Below, piece by piece: positions 8,824 to 17,150 of a stretch of DNA of 64,000 bases; position 1 is the stretch's first letter, and each line of letters opens with the position of its first letter. The DNA lies in NCBI RefSeq assembly GCF_020164495.1, contig NZ_JAIQYZ010000001.1, positions 620,001 through 684,000 of the forward strand, given 5' to 3'. Position numbers and translations under genes: made by a program. The notes under the pieces were generated by a model. The model saw only the letters and a list, made by a program, of their open reading frames with translations, was not told where the DNA came from and did not search any database. Origin of the DNA: Psychroflexus lacisalsi (GTDB lineage Bacteria > Bacteroidota > Bacteroidia > Flavobacteriales > Flavobacteriaceae).

Positions 8824-10287
8824 CTATTTTTTGTAGTAATGAATAGTTTTTTTGTAAGGCTGTGATAAATTCAAAAGCTTAACATAGAGCCAAGGCGATT
8901 TGCGATATACGCCAAGTTTCATGATAAAAAATCCAATCAAAAAGATAATTCCAAAGACCACTTGAAGCGTATCCAGAGTTTGTGGAGCCTGAATCATCGG
9001 CATCTCAGACATTAGATGTGTGATGCCATTGAAAAGAACTGCGTAAACACTTATTCCTATACTAAAGAGAAGGGCAGAAACCCCAATTTTTTCTATATAG
9101 GCAAGACTTTGCTCTTTTACAATATTGTAAGTAGCCTGCCCAACGGTTATAGCAACTATAAGCGTAAGGAAGATACTGCTATCGGTCATGCTGGTTTTTC
9201 CGGTTAAATAAGAGAATAAAAAAGCCCCCAAAACTCCAAAGATGGCAACAGCTAACGCTTGCAAAACTGTTATTTTGAGACGTGGCGATTCTTGTGGTGA
9301 ACTTTGTGAGATTTGCTCACCAGAGGATAGAAATAAGTAAGCTTTATAAAACCCATGTAAAATGAGGTGAGCTACTGCTGCATTAAAAAACCCTAAACCG
9401 CATTGCATGATCATAAAACCCATTTGTGCAATAGTCGAACAGGCGAGTTTGTGTTTTACATTCACCTGTATCAACTTCTGAAATTGAGCTAGAATTGCAG
9501 TAATTCCGCCTATTATAAACAAAATCCAAAGCGTGTTGGAAAGAATGATCAGGGGAGCAAATAGGGTGAGCAATAAGCCTGAACCGTTGACAAATCCAGC
9601 ATGCATAAGAGCAGATGCAGGAGTCGGTGAAGTCATCGCTGAGAGCAGCCACTTATGAAAGGGGAAAATTGCAGATTGAATGATGGCGGCGATGATTATT
9701 AGTAAGCAAGAAAGAATTAGCATGGAAGAATTAAATTCACTTGTGGCCATCAATCCTTGTAATGTAAATTGACCGCTATCATAGCAGAGCAAGAGAATAC
9801 CAACAGCCAATACCATAGTTCCTGATATAAAATACCTAAGCGAAAACTTTTCTGCTTGTCTTGCTTCTCCCCAATTTTTATGAACGCCAATCAGTTTTGA
9901 CATAAAATAACCCATGGCTAACCACGAAATTAATAGGGCTGCAATGTGATTTGACATCACAAAAAGCATGACAGAGAAGGTGAAACCGATACTTAAAAGC
10001 GAAAAACGTTTTTGGTATCGAAAACCTGCGAGGTAATTTTTAGAATAACTACTCACTATTGAACTGAAGAACAGAACGGCCGTCCAGATGAGAAGTGTAA
10101 ATCCGTTAATTCTAAAAATGTCTAAGTAGTCCCAATTGGGAAGATATATCTGATAATAAGTTAAGGCTGAAATGCATATAACGAGTAAAAACCAATGGAT
10201 TGGAGCAGAGATTCGAGAAAGTAGAGAGATCGATTGGTTCTGCTCATGAGTTTGGCTTTCATTTGCAGATAGAGTATAACTTTCCAT
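8824..10287 (-). CDS. dabB: DabB, proton-conducting membrane subunit of inorganic carbon transporter
   Basis: A 487-residue polytopic protein with about 13-14 hydrophobic helices, belonging to the NADH-quinone oxidoreductase subunit 5 / Mrp antiporter family. The proton-channel core is recognisable near residues 205-235, with FPFHKWLLSAMTSPTPASALMH (split FPFHKWLL, then SPTPASALMHAG), including the Lys and His of the family. The immediate dabA neighbour shows this is the DabB partner and not part of complex I. It probably couples cation influx to CO2 hydration by DabA at the inner face of the membrane. It follows the small 10333-10635 gene by 45 bp. Confidence 0.92.
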   Translation of the reverse strand: MESYTLSANESQTHEQNQSISLLSRISAPIHWFLLVICISALTYYQIYLPNWDYLDIFRINGFTLLIWTAVLFFSSIVSSYSKNYLAGFRYQKRFSLLSIGFTFSVMLFVMSNHIAALLISWLAMGYFMSKLIGVHKNWGEARQAEKFSLRYFISGTMVLAVGILLLCYDSGQFTLQGLMATSEFNSSMLILSCLLIIIAAIIQSAIFPFHKWLLSAMTSPTPASALMHAGFVNGSGLLLTLFAPLIILSNTLWILFIIGGITAILAQFQKLIQVNVKHKLACSTIAQMGFMIMQCGLGFFNAAVAHLILHGFYKAYLFLSSGEQISQSSPQESPRLKITVLQALAVAIFGVLGAFLFSYLTGKTSMTDSSIFLTLIVAITVGQATYNIVKEQSLAYIEKIGVSALLFSIGISVYAVLFNGITHLMSEMPMIQAPQTLDTLQVVFGIIFLIGFFIMKLGVYRKSPWLYVKLLNLSQPYKKTIHYYKK

Positions 10288-10332
10288 AGTTGAATTTTAA
10301 AGATTGAGATTAAAACGAGAATGCAATGAAGT

Positions 10333-10635
10333 CTAGTCGATAGGCTTCAAAGTCAAAACTCCATCGATGCTCAGTTTTTTACCTTCCTTTTTGATAGTAG
10401 TGAGATAGTGATCAATTGCTTTCTTCTCGTCTTCTAATTCTTGAATTCTCTGGATGTAAGGTTTTGGGTCTTTATTGTGATCTTGTTCCCAGTGTTGCAA
10501 ATTTTCGATTTTGTGGTAGTTGATTTTTTGATCGATCAAGGCATGAAGAATATCTGAAGCTTGAGATGGAGTAAATTCACCCTCTACTAATTTTACCTTT
10601 TTGTCCTTGATTGTAAAAGTTTGATTTGTTTCCAT
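10333..10635 (-). CDS. Small conserved-type protein, first gene of the dab operon
   Basis: A 100-residue soluble, strongly charged protein with no signal peptide. The N-terminus is beta-like (FTIKDKKVKLVEG), followed by a helix starting TPSQASDILHALIDQKINYH, a Glu/Lys-rich helix and a final beta strand. It resembles a family of small flavobacterial hypothetical proteins of about 90-100 residues with the pattern GxFTPxxAxxIL...KINxH. It is codirectional with dabB and dabA, 45 bp upstream, and divergent from the LysR gene, so it is expressed as part of the dab transcript. I do not recognise a function. It could be a regulatory or accessory subunit. Confidence 0.75.
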   Translation of the reverse strand: METNQTFTIKDKKVKLVEGEFTPSQASDILHALIDQKINYHKIENLQHWEQDHNKDPKPYIQRIQELEDEKKAIDHYLTTIKKEGKKLSIDGVLTLKPID

Positions 10636-10728
10636 TGTTAAATATTATTTTGATTTATGACGCAAATATTATAATTTAGATTCATAAATTTTTATTTATA
10701 TACTTTATACAAAGCATTAAAAAATATT
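10636..10728. promoter_or_regulatory. Divergent dab / lysR promoter region
   Basis: This 93-bp, very AT-rich gap separates the dab operon from the divergent LysR gene and must hold both promoters. A dyad ATAAA-N6-TTTAT at 10684-10699 is a candidate LysR-protein site, although in such AT-rich DNA it could arise by chance. A TATACTTT stretch at about 10699-10706 is a possible -7 box for the LysR gene. The assignment is inference from layout. Confidence 0.4.
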
Positions 10729-11655
10729 ATGAATTACACTTTACATCAATTGATCATATTTTCAGAAATAGCAAATTCAAAAAGTATTACAAGAACAGCA
10801 GAAAAACTCCACTTAACTCAGCCAGCTGTTTCCATACAATTAAAAAATTTTCAGGACCAGTTTTCAATTCCACTTACTGAAGTTGTTGGGCGCCAGCTTT
10901 ATGTGACAGATTTTGGAAACGAAATCGCAGCAGCAGCTAAAAAAATTCTCGATGAAGTAGAAGCTATCAACTACAAAACCAACGCCTTTAAAGGAAAGTT
11001 GTCAGGTAGAATAAAAATATCAATTGCTTCTACAGGAAAATATGTCATGCCATATTTCTTAACAGAATTCATGAATATTCACAGCGGTGTGGACCTGGTT
11101 ATGGATGTCACAAATAAAACAAAAGTGATAAGGAGCTTGGAAAAGAATGAAGTTGATTTTGCTCTTATTTCTGTGTTGCCTAAAAAATTAAAAGTTAATT
11201 CTGTGGAACTTATGCGAAACGAACTTTTTTTGGTGGGCGGAAAGCAAATAACTCCAGAGCAGCTAGCGGAAGGGGAACATTTACTTACCAAACTTCCTTT
11301 ATTATATAGGGAAGAGGGTTCTGCAACACGTAACGCCATGGAAACCTTTATTCAAAAAAATGGTTTTCAAATAAGAAAGAAAATTCAGTTGACGTCAAAT
11401 GAGGCTGTAAAGCAAGCCGTCATTGCTGGATTGGGTATTTCAATAATGCCACTCATTGGTATAAAAAATGAACTTAAAGCAAAAGACCTTCAGATTATCC
11501 CTATTGAGAGTCTGCCCATTTCAAGCATGTGGCAGGTAACTTGGCTTTCCTCAAAAAAATTAAATCCTGTGGCAACGGCTTTTTTAGATCATTTGAAGAT
11601 TGAGAAGAATAAAATAGCAAAGAAGTATTTTGCCTGGACTGAGGCCTACCGTTGA
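10729..11655 (+). CDS. LysR family transcriptional regulator (CbbR/CmpR-like)
   Basis: A 308-residue LysR-type regulator. The winged helix-turn-helix occupies residues 1-60 (LIIFSEIANSKSITRTAEKL, then TQPAVSIQLKNF), followed by a linker helix and the periplasmic-binding-like effector domain from about residue 90. It is divergent from the dab operon with a shared 93-bp promoter region, the classic arrangement for a LysR activator of its neighbours. LysR proteins of the CbbR/CmpR group often control CO2-concentration genes and sense photorespiratory or carbon metabolites, so control of dabA/dabB is the likely job. The ligand is not predictable from the sequence. Confidence 0.9.
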   Translation: MNYTLHQLIIFSEIANSKSITRTAEKLHLTQPAVSIQLKNFQDQFSIPLTEVVGRQLYVTDFGNEIAAAAKKILDEVEAINYKTNAFKGKLSGRIKISIASTGKYVMPYFLTEFMNIHSGVDLVMDVTNKTKVIRSLEKNEVDFALISVLPKKLKVNSVELMRNELFLVGGKQITPEQLAEGEHLLTKLPLLYREEGSATRNAMETFIQKNGFQIRKKIQLTSNEAVKQAVIAGLGISIMPLIGIKNELKAKDLQIIPIESLPISSMWQVTWLSSKKLNPVATAFLDHLKIEKNKIAKKYFAWTEAYR

Positions 11656-11714
11656 TATGTTGTAATTAATCAATTAGATAACGACTATAATATTATAATT
11701 CTTAAACTTTGCTT

Positions 11715-12446
11715 ATGAACAATACTTTCAATGACTTAAAAGCAGTATTTCTTAATTGTACGCTTAAAAAATCTCCTCAGGAGAGTCACACTAGATCTCT
11801 AATGGATGTGTCTGCTAACATCATGAAGAAGGAGGGAGTAGAAGTAGAGATAATAAGGCCTGTAGATTATAATTTGCCTGTTGGAGTTCAACCAGACATG
11901 TCTGAGCATGGAGAAGATTGTGATGATTGGCCTGGGCTTTACGATAAAATCATAAATGCAGATATTTTGGTATTGGGATCACCAATTTGGCTTGGAGAGC
12001 GTTCTTCTATTGCTTCAAAAGTCATAGAACGATTATATGCTATGAGTGGGCATCACAATGATAAAGGTCAATATGTGTACTATGGAAAAGCTGGAGGTTG
12101 TATCATTACAGGAAACGAAGATGGTGTGAAGCATTGTGCTATGGGAATGTTATACGCATTACAGCATTTAGGTTACAGCATTCCGCCACAATCTGATGCA
12201 GGTTGGATTGGCGAAGTAGGACCAGGGCCAAGTTATGGCGACAAAGAATGGGATGGTGAAAAATTTGATAAGCCTAAAGGATTTGATTCAAGCTTTACCA
12301 ACAGGAACACAACTTTCATGACTTATAATCTTTTGCATTTAGCCAAAATGCTAGAAGACCAGGGAGGGTACCCTGCCTACGGAAATTCAAGAAAGGACTG
12401 GGATGCAGGTACCCGTTGGAATTTTGAAAATCCAGAATATAGATAA
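11715..12446 (+). CDS. Flavodoxin-like NAD(P)H-dependent oxidoreductase
   Basis: A 243-residue protein in the flavodoxin-like fold. The N-terminal segment KAVFLNCTLKKSPQESHT is the FMN-phosphate loop, and ADILVLGSPIWLGERSS at about residues 80-96 is the characteristic flavin isoalloxazine-binding loop of NADPH-dependent FMN reductases. I chose ATG at 11715 rather than the upstream TTG at 11709 because a normal start is available 6 bp inside. The substrate is unknown. It lies about 60 bp downstream of the LysR gene on the same strand, so it could be co-transcribed or separately expressed. Confidence 0.85.
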   Translation: MNNTFNDLKAVFLNCTLKKSPQESHTRSLMDVSANIMKKEGVEVEIIRPVDYNLPVGVQPDMSEHGEDCDDWPGLYDKIINADILVLGSPIWLGERSSIASKVIERLYAMSGHHNDKGQYVYYGKAGGCIITGNEDGVKHCAMGMLYALQHLGYSIPPQSDAGWIGEVGPGPSYGDKEWDGEKFDKPKGFDSSFTNRNTTFMTYNLLHLAKMLEDQGGYPAYGNSRKDWDAGTRWNFENPEYR

Positions 12447-12474
12447 TTCAATTTGACATCACGACATTTCAAAA

Positions 12475-13131
12475 TCAATTCGGTATCAAATCCGTTAGAT
12501 TCTTTACACTTAGTGATGGTTTTTCAGTATTAGGATACAAATATTTACCATTTCTTTCTATGAAAGCAGTTTGCAAACCTGCTTGTTGAGCGCCAACAAT
12601 ATCCCAAGCATGAGCAGCAACTAGCATGGCGTTTTTGGGGTCGCAATTTTCTTTTTTAAGAACATAGTTGTAAGTCTCCGGATGTGGTTTGAATTTCTTA
12701 ACGGATTCTACGCTGTATAATGAATCAAAATAAAAGTCTAGGCCAGAATAGTTCATTTGCTTCTCTAAAGTACTTTTTCCCCCGTTGGTAAGTGCAACCA
12801 ACCTGAATCCTTTCTTTTTTAAGTTCACTAAGCCTTCTAAAACGTCAGGATGAGGTTGAAGCTGAGTAATAATAGAAAGCGTAGTCTTTATTTCTTTTTC
12901 TGAAATTGATTTCGAGAAACTTTGGGCAGTCATCTCTAAAGTTGCAGCCCCGATTTCACCAAAATCTGAATAGCTACCTGTTAAAGTTTCTACCATGGCA
13001 AATTGTATCAGTTTTGGAAACCATTGATCAAAACCTTCTGATGACCCGAGCAACTGATTGATGGATTCTTTCAAGGGAGAAAGGTCAAGTATAGTTTCAT
13101 TGATATCAAAAATAAGAAGTTGAGGTTTCAT
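12475..13131 (-). CDS. HAD family hydrolase, haloacid dehalogenase type II-like
   Basis: A 218-residue HAD-superfamily enzyme. Motif I is LLIFDINETILD near residues 5-16, with Asp9 as the expected nucleophile and Asn in place of the usual second Asp, which is characteristic of 2-haloacid dehalogenase type II relatives. Motif II is LVALTNGG at about residue 110, and the conserved Lys lies in VKKFKPHPETY. Motif IV is degenerate (VAAHAWDIVGA), again as in the type II group. It may be a dehalogenase or a phosphatase. It follows the SDR gene by 10 bp on the same strand and forms a two-gene operon with it. Confidence 0.88.
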   Translation of the reverse strand: MKPQLLIFDINETILDLSPLKESINQLLGSSEGFDQWFPKLIQFAMVETLTGSYSDFGEIGAATLEMTAQSFSKSISEKEIKTTLSIITQLQPHPDVLEGLVNLKKKGFRLVALTNGGKSTLEKQMNYSGLDFYFDSLYSVESVKKFKPHPETYNYVLKKENCDPKNAMLVAAHAWDIVGAQQAGLQTAFIERNGKYLYPNTEKPSLSVKNLTDLIPN

Positions 13132-13141
13132 GATCTTAGTT

Positions 13142-13936
13142 TTACATAGCTCTATGAAACTCTGTTTTATCGCGGTATGATTCGTAGCGTTCTTTTGCTA
13201 TTTCATCCATTTCAAGAGGTCTATTGATGTTTGTGTCTATGTCCTTTAAGCGTTGTTCACCTCCTAAAATCACATCGATATTTTTGCTTAGTAATCCTTC
13301 TATCGACTTTTTGGCTACCAACTCCGCACTATCCATGTTTTCAATTTTGGAGGTAATCATCATATCTGTATCGGTGGCAGTAGGGTAGACTGTCATGACA
13401 TGTATGTTTTCAAATATGAGTTCTCTCCGCATAGCTTCAGAAAAATGTTTAACCCCTGCTTTGGTCGCAGCATATACTGAGTAAAAAGGTTTAGCAATAT
13501 ATCCTAGTCCAGAAGAAATATTCATCAGTCCAGCTTCTTCACTTTTGAGAAGCAAGGGCAAAGCCTTTTTAGTCAATAAAATAAGACCTGTAAGGTTGAT
13601 GTTGATTTGATTGATAATGTCTGCATCAGAAATAGTTTGTAGAGACCCTGTGCTTATTACTCCCGCATTATTAATCAACAAATCGATATGATCCCATCTG
13701 GTGCTGACGGTCTTAATGATACGCTCGACATCTTCGAGTTGAGAAACATCGGCAGCGATAAGAATAAATTCAGCTTGCGGAAAATCTACCTTAAGCTTTT
13801 CTAGTTTGTCCTGACGTCTTCCTACCACTGCAAATTCTTTTACACCCTGCAAAATCAATTCGTGGATGAGAGCTTTTCCTATACCAGCGCTTCCGCCAGT
13901 AATGAGTACTTTTTTATGACTAAGATTCATGAGCAT
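13142..13936 (-). CDS. SDR family NAD(P)-dependent oxidoreductase
   Basis: A 264-residue short-chain dehydrogenase/reductase. The dinucleotide-binding motif is TGGSAGIG near residues 13-20, followed by the NNAG motif at about 88-91, the catalytic Ser in NISSGLGY and the YAATK motif (Tyr and Lys) about 13 residues later. An Arg pair after the second strand (GRRQDK) suggests preference for NADPH. The substrate cannot be inferred. Two in-frame Met codons at 13936 and 13930 are both possible starts. It is the upstream member of a pair with the HAD hydrolase. Confidence 0.9.
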   Translation of the reverse strand: MLMNLSHKKVLITGGSAGIGKALIHELILQGVKEFAVVGRRQDKLEKLKVDFPQAEFILIAADVSQLEDVERIIKTVSTRWDHIDLLINNAGVISTGSLQTISDADIINQININLTGLILLTKKALPLLLKSEEAGLMNISSGLGYIAKPFYSVYAATKAGVKHFSEAMRRELIFENIHVMTVYPTATDTDMMITSKIENMDSAELVAKKSIEGLLSKNIDVILGGEQRLKDIDTNINRPLEMDEIAKERYESYRDKTEFHRAM

Positions 13937-14240
13937 TGATTTTGATGATTATACTAATTTAAGCTTATAATGTCGCCATAAATCGTTTAACTGAAACGAA
14001 TTCGGCACCTGCTTTTTTCGCTTGTTTTTTATTAAAAAACCTGTGCTGAGCTACGTCGTAGTATAATTCAATTTATTTATACGGCATTATAAAAATAATT
14101 CGGTAATAAAGATAAGCGGAAGTTCCTAGCCAGTTCTGCATAGGTCTGTCTTTCACGTTTATTTAACCTGCTGATTTTTATTTAGACTTAACGTAAAACT
14201 ATCTTCTTTAAAAGTATAAGCCTTAAAAAACCTTCAGCAT
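13937..14240. other. Intergenic region, nothing recognised
   Basis: About 300 bp between the SDR start and the terminator of the OmpA-like gene. I see no credible ORF, tRNA or repeat. It must contain the SDR/HAD promoter on the minus strand, but no clean TTTG-N19-TAnnTTTG pair was found. Confidence 0.5.
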
Positions 14241-14271
14241 AAAAAAAGCCCTGAATTCATCAGGGCTTTTT
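14240..14271 (-). terminator. Terminator of the OmpA-like lipoprotein gene
   Basis: An inverted repeat AAAAAGCCCTGA / TCAGGGCTTTTT spans 14243-14271 with a 5-nt loop. On the minus strand it ends in a run of seven T residues, about 30 bp after the stop of the 14301-15134 gene. Confidence 0.88.
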
Positions 14272-14300
14272 AAAAATTATTTTGAATAGCTTATTCGATA

Positions 14301-15134
14301 TTAGTCATCACCTAACATAGCAAAAAACTTATCTAGATTTGGCATAATCACGATTTGTGTTCTTCTGTTTTTTGCCATATTGTCTTTAGTACTGTTTGGT
14401 ACTAAAGGATCATAACTAGATCTCCCAGCGACAATCAACTGCTCGGAAGCGACTCCAAATTTATCTTCAAGTCGTCTCACAATTGCAGCACTTCTTCTAG
14501 CACTAAGATCCCAGTTATCTACAATATAACTATCCTTTTTTACAGTTCTACTGTCGGTGTGTCCTTCTACCAAAACTTCTAGGGAAGGCTCAGACTTTAC
14601 AACTTCTGCAATTCTGGATAGGATTTCGTCTGCATCACTCCCAACTCTAAAGCTGCTGTCACCAAAAAGTAGGTTGTCGTCAATATTGATTTTCACCATA
14701 GTTTCTTCAATGGAAACGTTGAGGTCATCCCCAGACTCTCCCATATTTTTAGAAATGTTGTGAGCAATAGCAATGTTCAACGAATCTTTTAAAGACTTAG
14801 CACCTGCGAGTTTAGCAGCAGGAACGTCTTTTAAAGTTTTTCGCATTGCAGCTTTGTTCTTTTCAGATAGGACTAAGCTTTCGTTTGGCACTTGCACCAT
14901 CATTCCTTCTTTCTCTGAACTTAAGGAGGCTATTTTGTTATTGTAACGCTCCACGCGCATTTCAATCTGCTCCATTTGATTTTCCAGATCTTCTTTTTCT
15001 ACACGCGTTTGCATGAGCTCAGATTTCGTCTCATCCAAATTACCCTCTAGTTCTGTATATTTCTTTTTGGATACACAGCTAGCAAGAATAGCAGATAGAC
15101 TCACGGCCAAAAATAATGTTCTTTTTTTCATCAT
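14301..15134 (-). CDS. OmpA family peptidoglycan-binding lipoprotein
   Basis: A 277-residue protein with a lipoprotein signal (hydrophobic stretch ending ILASC, Cys at about 20) and a KKKY start of the mature part. A long coiled coil (about residues 25-80, Glu/Lys-rich) leads to a C-terminal OmpA/MotB domain from about 150. That domain contains LEVLVEGHTDSR and LSARRSAAIVRRL, the peptidoglycan-contacting motifs. It probably anchors the outer membrane to peptidoglycan. It is a monocistronic gene with its own terminator. Two adjacent ATG codons make the exact start ambiguous by one residue. Confidence 0.9.
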   Translation of the reverse strand: MMKKRTLFLAVSLSAILASCVSKKKYTELEGNLDETKSELMQTRVEKEDLENQMEQIEMRVERYNNKIASLSSEKEGMMVQVPNESLVLSEKNKAAMRKTLKDVPAAKLAGAKSLKDSLNIAIAHNISKNMGESGDDLNVSIEETMVKINIDDNLLFGDSSFRVGSDADEILSRIAEVVKSEPSLEVLVEGHTDSRTVKKDSYIVDNWDLSARRSAAIVRRLEDKFGVASEQLIVAGRSSYDPLVPNSTKDNMAKNRRTQIVIMPNLDKFFAMLGDD

Positions 15135-15304
15135 AGTTTTATTTAAGTTGACGTAAATAACGGCATTTTGCTAAAACATGTTGTCATGTGATACTTAGTA
15201 TTTTGTTAAAATTAGTGAATAAAATCTAAAAGCATACAGTTATAAGCCTTTCTATACGAGGGTTTAAGGCCTGCCTTTGAAAAATAAATATCCTATATTT
15301 TATT

Positions 15305-15766
15305 TCAATTTTTGGACGAGATGTTATCAGGATAGTATTTTTTTAAGCGTTTTGGTGAAACACCTAGTTTGAAAAGCATCACCAAAAGAAAGTCAACGGT
15401 GATTTGAAAAATGAGCCCATTCTTTTGAAAACGTCGGCCGGAAGTGACCACGGCTAGCTTAGACTTTTTAAAACGGCCTTCACGCCTTAGCCGATGTTGA
15501 ATCTCGACATCTTCCATAAAGGGAATAGGTTTAAAACCATTGATGGTATCAAAAACACGTTTCTCAATAAACAGGGCATGGTCACCATAAGTGAAAAACT
15601 CAAGGTTCCATCGACTGAACCAAGTGTAGATTTTAAAAATAGGATTTGGGTCGTCCACAACTAGTCGGAAACTGCCACCCACCGTATCCTTAGCTTTACA
15701 AAGTTCACAGATAGAGGCGTAGGCCTCCTTGGGGAGAAAGGTATCCGCATGAAGAAACCACTCCAA
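15305..15766 (-). pseudogene. Truncated duplicate of TIGR04283-like glycosyltransferase
   Basis: An open frame of 153 codons that matches the last two thirds of the intact glycosyltransferase at 18111-18782, with about nine mismatches by eye. The N-terminal nucleotide-sugar domain (PTLNEE and the DGGSSD region) is missing. The homology stops abruptly at 15757, and the apparent ATG start lies in unrelated DNA belonging to the neighbouring MscL-like tail. It therefore cannot make an active glycosyltransferase. It keeps a longer C-terminus (PDNISSKN) than the intact copy. It is probably a recombination remnant. Confidence 0.85.
15330..15757. repeat. 428-bp direct repeat, copy 1
   Basis: This segment is nearly identical, with no gaps, to 18118-18545. 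Both copies have the same orientation and length. Identity starts at GGATAGTATTTTTTT and stops at GCATGAAGAAA. About nine substitutions are visible, so the duplication or conversion is recent. It covers the catalytic C-terminal part of a glycosyltransferase gene. Confidence 0.92.
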
Positions 15767-15825
15767 AAAGCATTGAACTCTTAGCTGAAATTCAAGATCT
15801 GCTGCAGGAACAGAAAAAGTCTTAG
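15760..15825 (+). pseudogene. Remnant of a gene tail, MscL-like C-terminus, copy 1
   Basis: On the plus strand the end of a protein, TPKSIELLAEIQDLLQEQ then KKS and a stop, is readable with no start. The pattern ELLxEIRDLLKxQ is the usual end of flavobacterial large-conductance mechanosensitive channel MscL. A second, similar tail is at 17825-17890. Between the two tails about seven substitutions are visible, four of them synonymous in this frame (three Leu codons and one Asp), which shows this frame was once coding. The MscL name is a pattern-based guess. Confidence 0.5.
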
Positions 15826-15928
15826 AGCTTGAGATTTAACTTTTTAAATATACTGAATCAGTTTGAACCCGATTATATTAATTATTTGTTAATCTAACAT
15901 TTTATTAAACATAATTAAATAAATTTAA

Positions 15929-16501
15929 TTGCCAAAAATTAGCCATTATGAAAATACCTCAGGAATGTTCACTGCTATGATAGAATGTGGTGAACCAAGA
16001 TACAGTTATAAATGGGAGCGTTCGACTAATGGACTTAATTGGGCTACAGTTGGTACAGGTTATACATACAATTATTATCAACCCCCTGGAATGAACGGGA
16101 ATTTCAGCTTTACGATCAGGCTTACCGTAACCGATGATGGAAATACGATAGTTACAAGTCACCAAACCATAATGGCGGTAGATCCGTATAACTCAGATTT
16201 TCAATGCGCACCTGGTGATGGCGGTGACCCTACATTATTAAAGAGCTTTACAGTATACCCAAATCCTACATCTACAAGCCAAAGATTATCTCTTGTATTC
16301 GACGAAAATTCAAAGAAAAAACCTATTCAAATCAATTTGATTGATCAAAACGGTAGAGCCTTACAAACTAAAGAACTTAAACAAGCTACATCTTACGAAG
16401 AACAATTTACTTTAGGACAAACGTTTTCTTCTGGATTGTTTTATATGCAAGTCTACTTCGACGACGGCTCTTCAGAATCACAAACCATTCTAATAAAATA
16501 A
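15929..16501 (+). pseudogene. 5'-truncated secreted protein with Ig/PKD-like and T9SS sorting domain
   Basis: A 190-codon frame without signal peptide or normal start; the only possible start is a TTG directly after an in-frame TAA. Residues 1-88 form the end of a PKD/Ig-like beta domain (PRYSYKWERSTNGLNW pattern). Residues from about 108 form a type A T9SS sorting domain (SFTVYPNPTS ... GLFYMQVYF) of the kind cleaved during export by type IX secretion. Because export needs an N-terminal signal, this fragment is not secretable by itself. It is probably the 3' end of a large adhesin or enzyme gene lost by rearrangement. It ends 2 bp before the next lipoprotein gene. Confidence 0.7.
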
Positions 16502-16503
16502 CT

Positions 16504-17064
16504 ATGAAGAAATTTATTTTTATTTTCGTATTTATTTTATTTTCTTGTTCTAATGATGATGATGAAGTTATGTTTTATGATTCACCAAGTCCTTTTGATT
16601 ATGGCTGGGTTAATGCTGAAAAGAATGGAGCGAACTGGGAGGCCCATTCTTGGGCAACCGATAGAAGAAGGGACGAGGTCTGGAGTTATTTTAGTCTTGT
16701 TTTTACATTATATAATCAAGATGGATTCATACTTGAACTCTTTAGTATAGAGGGAATTCCAAAAGAGGAAGGAACGTATAATATAACTAATGATCCAGAG
16801 TTTAGAGTAGTCGAACATGCTAAAGGGTATTATAGTACACTTATTGAAGATGGTCATATTATGTGTGACTCCTATAACGTAGATGAATCCTTTCTGGATA
16901 TAAACAAAATTGCAGTATCAGAATTTAAAGAAGAAACTGGTGAAATATGGGGTAGCTTCAATGTAGAGTTAAAAAAAATAGATATCACTAACTGCGATCC
17001 CGATGCTCCAGGCATCATCAGCTTTACCAATGCAGAGTTTTATGCAAAAATTATTAATCAGTAG
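16504..17064 (+). CDS. Surface-type lipoprotein, unknown function
   Basis: A 186-residue lipoprotein. The signal peptide ends in the lipobox FSCS with Cys at about 15, followed directly by SNDDDE. An acidic cluster right after the Cys matches the lipoprotein export signal described in Flavobacterium and Capnocytophaga, which sends lipoproteins to the cell surface. The mature part is beta-rich with acidic residues (EVWSYFSLVFTLYN, EEGTYNIT) and no domain I can name. It follows the T9SS-tail fragment by 2 bp, and a second lipoprotein with the same upstream context lies 82 bp downstream. It could be an immunity-type or adhesion lipoprotein. Confidence 0.75.
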   Translation: MKKFIFIFVFILFSCSNDDDEVMFYDSPSPFDYGWVNAEKNGANWEAHSWATDRRRDEVWSYFSLVFTLYNQDGFILELFSIEGIPKEEGTYNITNDPEFRVVEHAKGYYSTLIEDGHIMCDSYNVDESFLDINKIAVSEFKEETGEIWGSFNVELKKIDITNCDPDAPGIISFTNAEFYAKIINQ

Positions 17065-17150
17065 AACTAGATGCAGAGGTTGTCCTTAAAGGAGTTTTCT
17101 TTGAAAACGGCTCTTCAGAATTACAAACCATTTCAATAAAAAAACTATGA
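17061..17150 (+). pseudogene. Second T9SS sorting-domain tail remnant
   Basis: The 80 bp between the two lipoprotein genes encode, in an open frame ending at 17150, a tail (VFFENGSSELQTISIKKL and stop) that closely matches the end of the 15929-16501 fragment (YFDDGSSESQTILIK). The DNA match includes GGCTCTTCAGAA and continues into ACTATGAAGAAA at the start of each lipoprotein gene. It is the remnant of a second T9SS-secreted protein gene, or a partial copy of the first. Its stop overlaps the next ATG (ATGA). Confidence 0.7.

Noticed and set aside
15760-15833. Minus-strand extension of the truncated glycosyltransferase through SKTFSVPAADLEFQL
   Set aside because: In this DNA the differences between the two copies are mostly synonymous on the plus strand, so the plus-strand MscL-like tail is the real coding frame.
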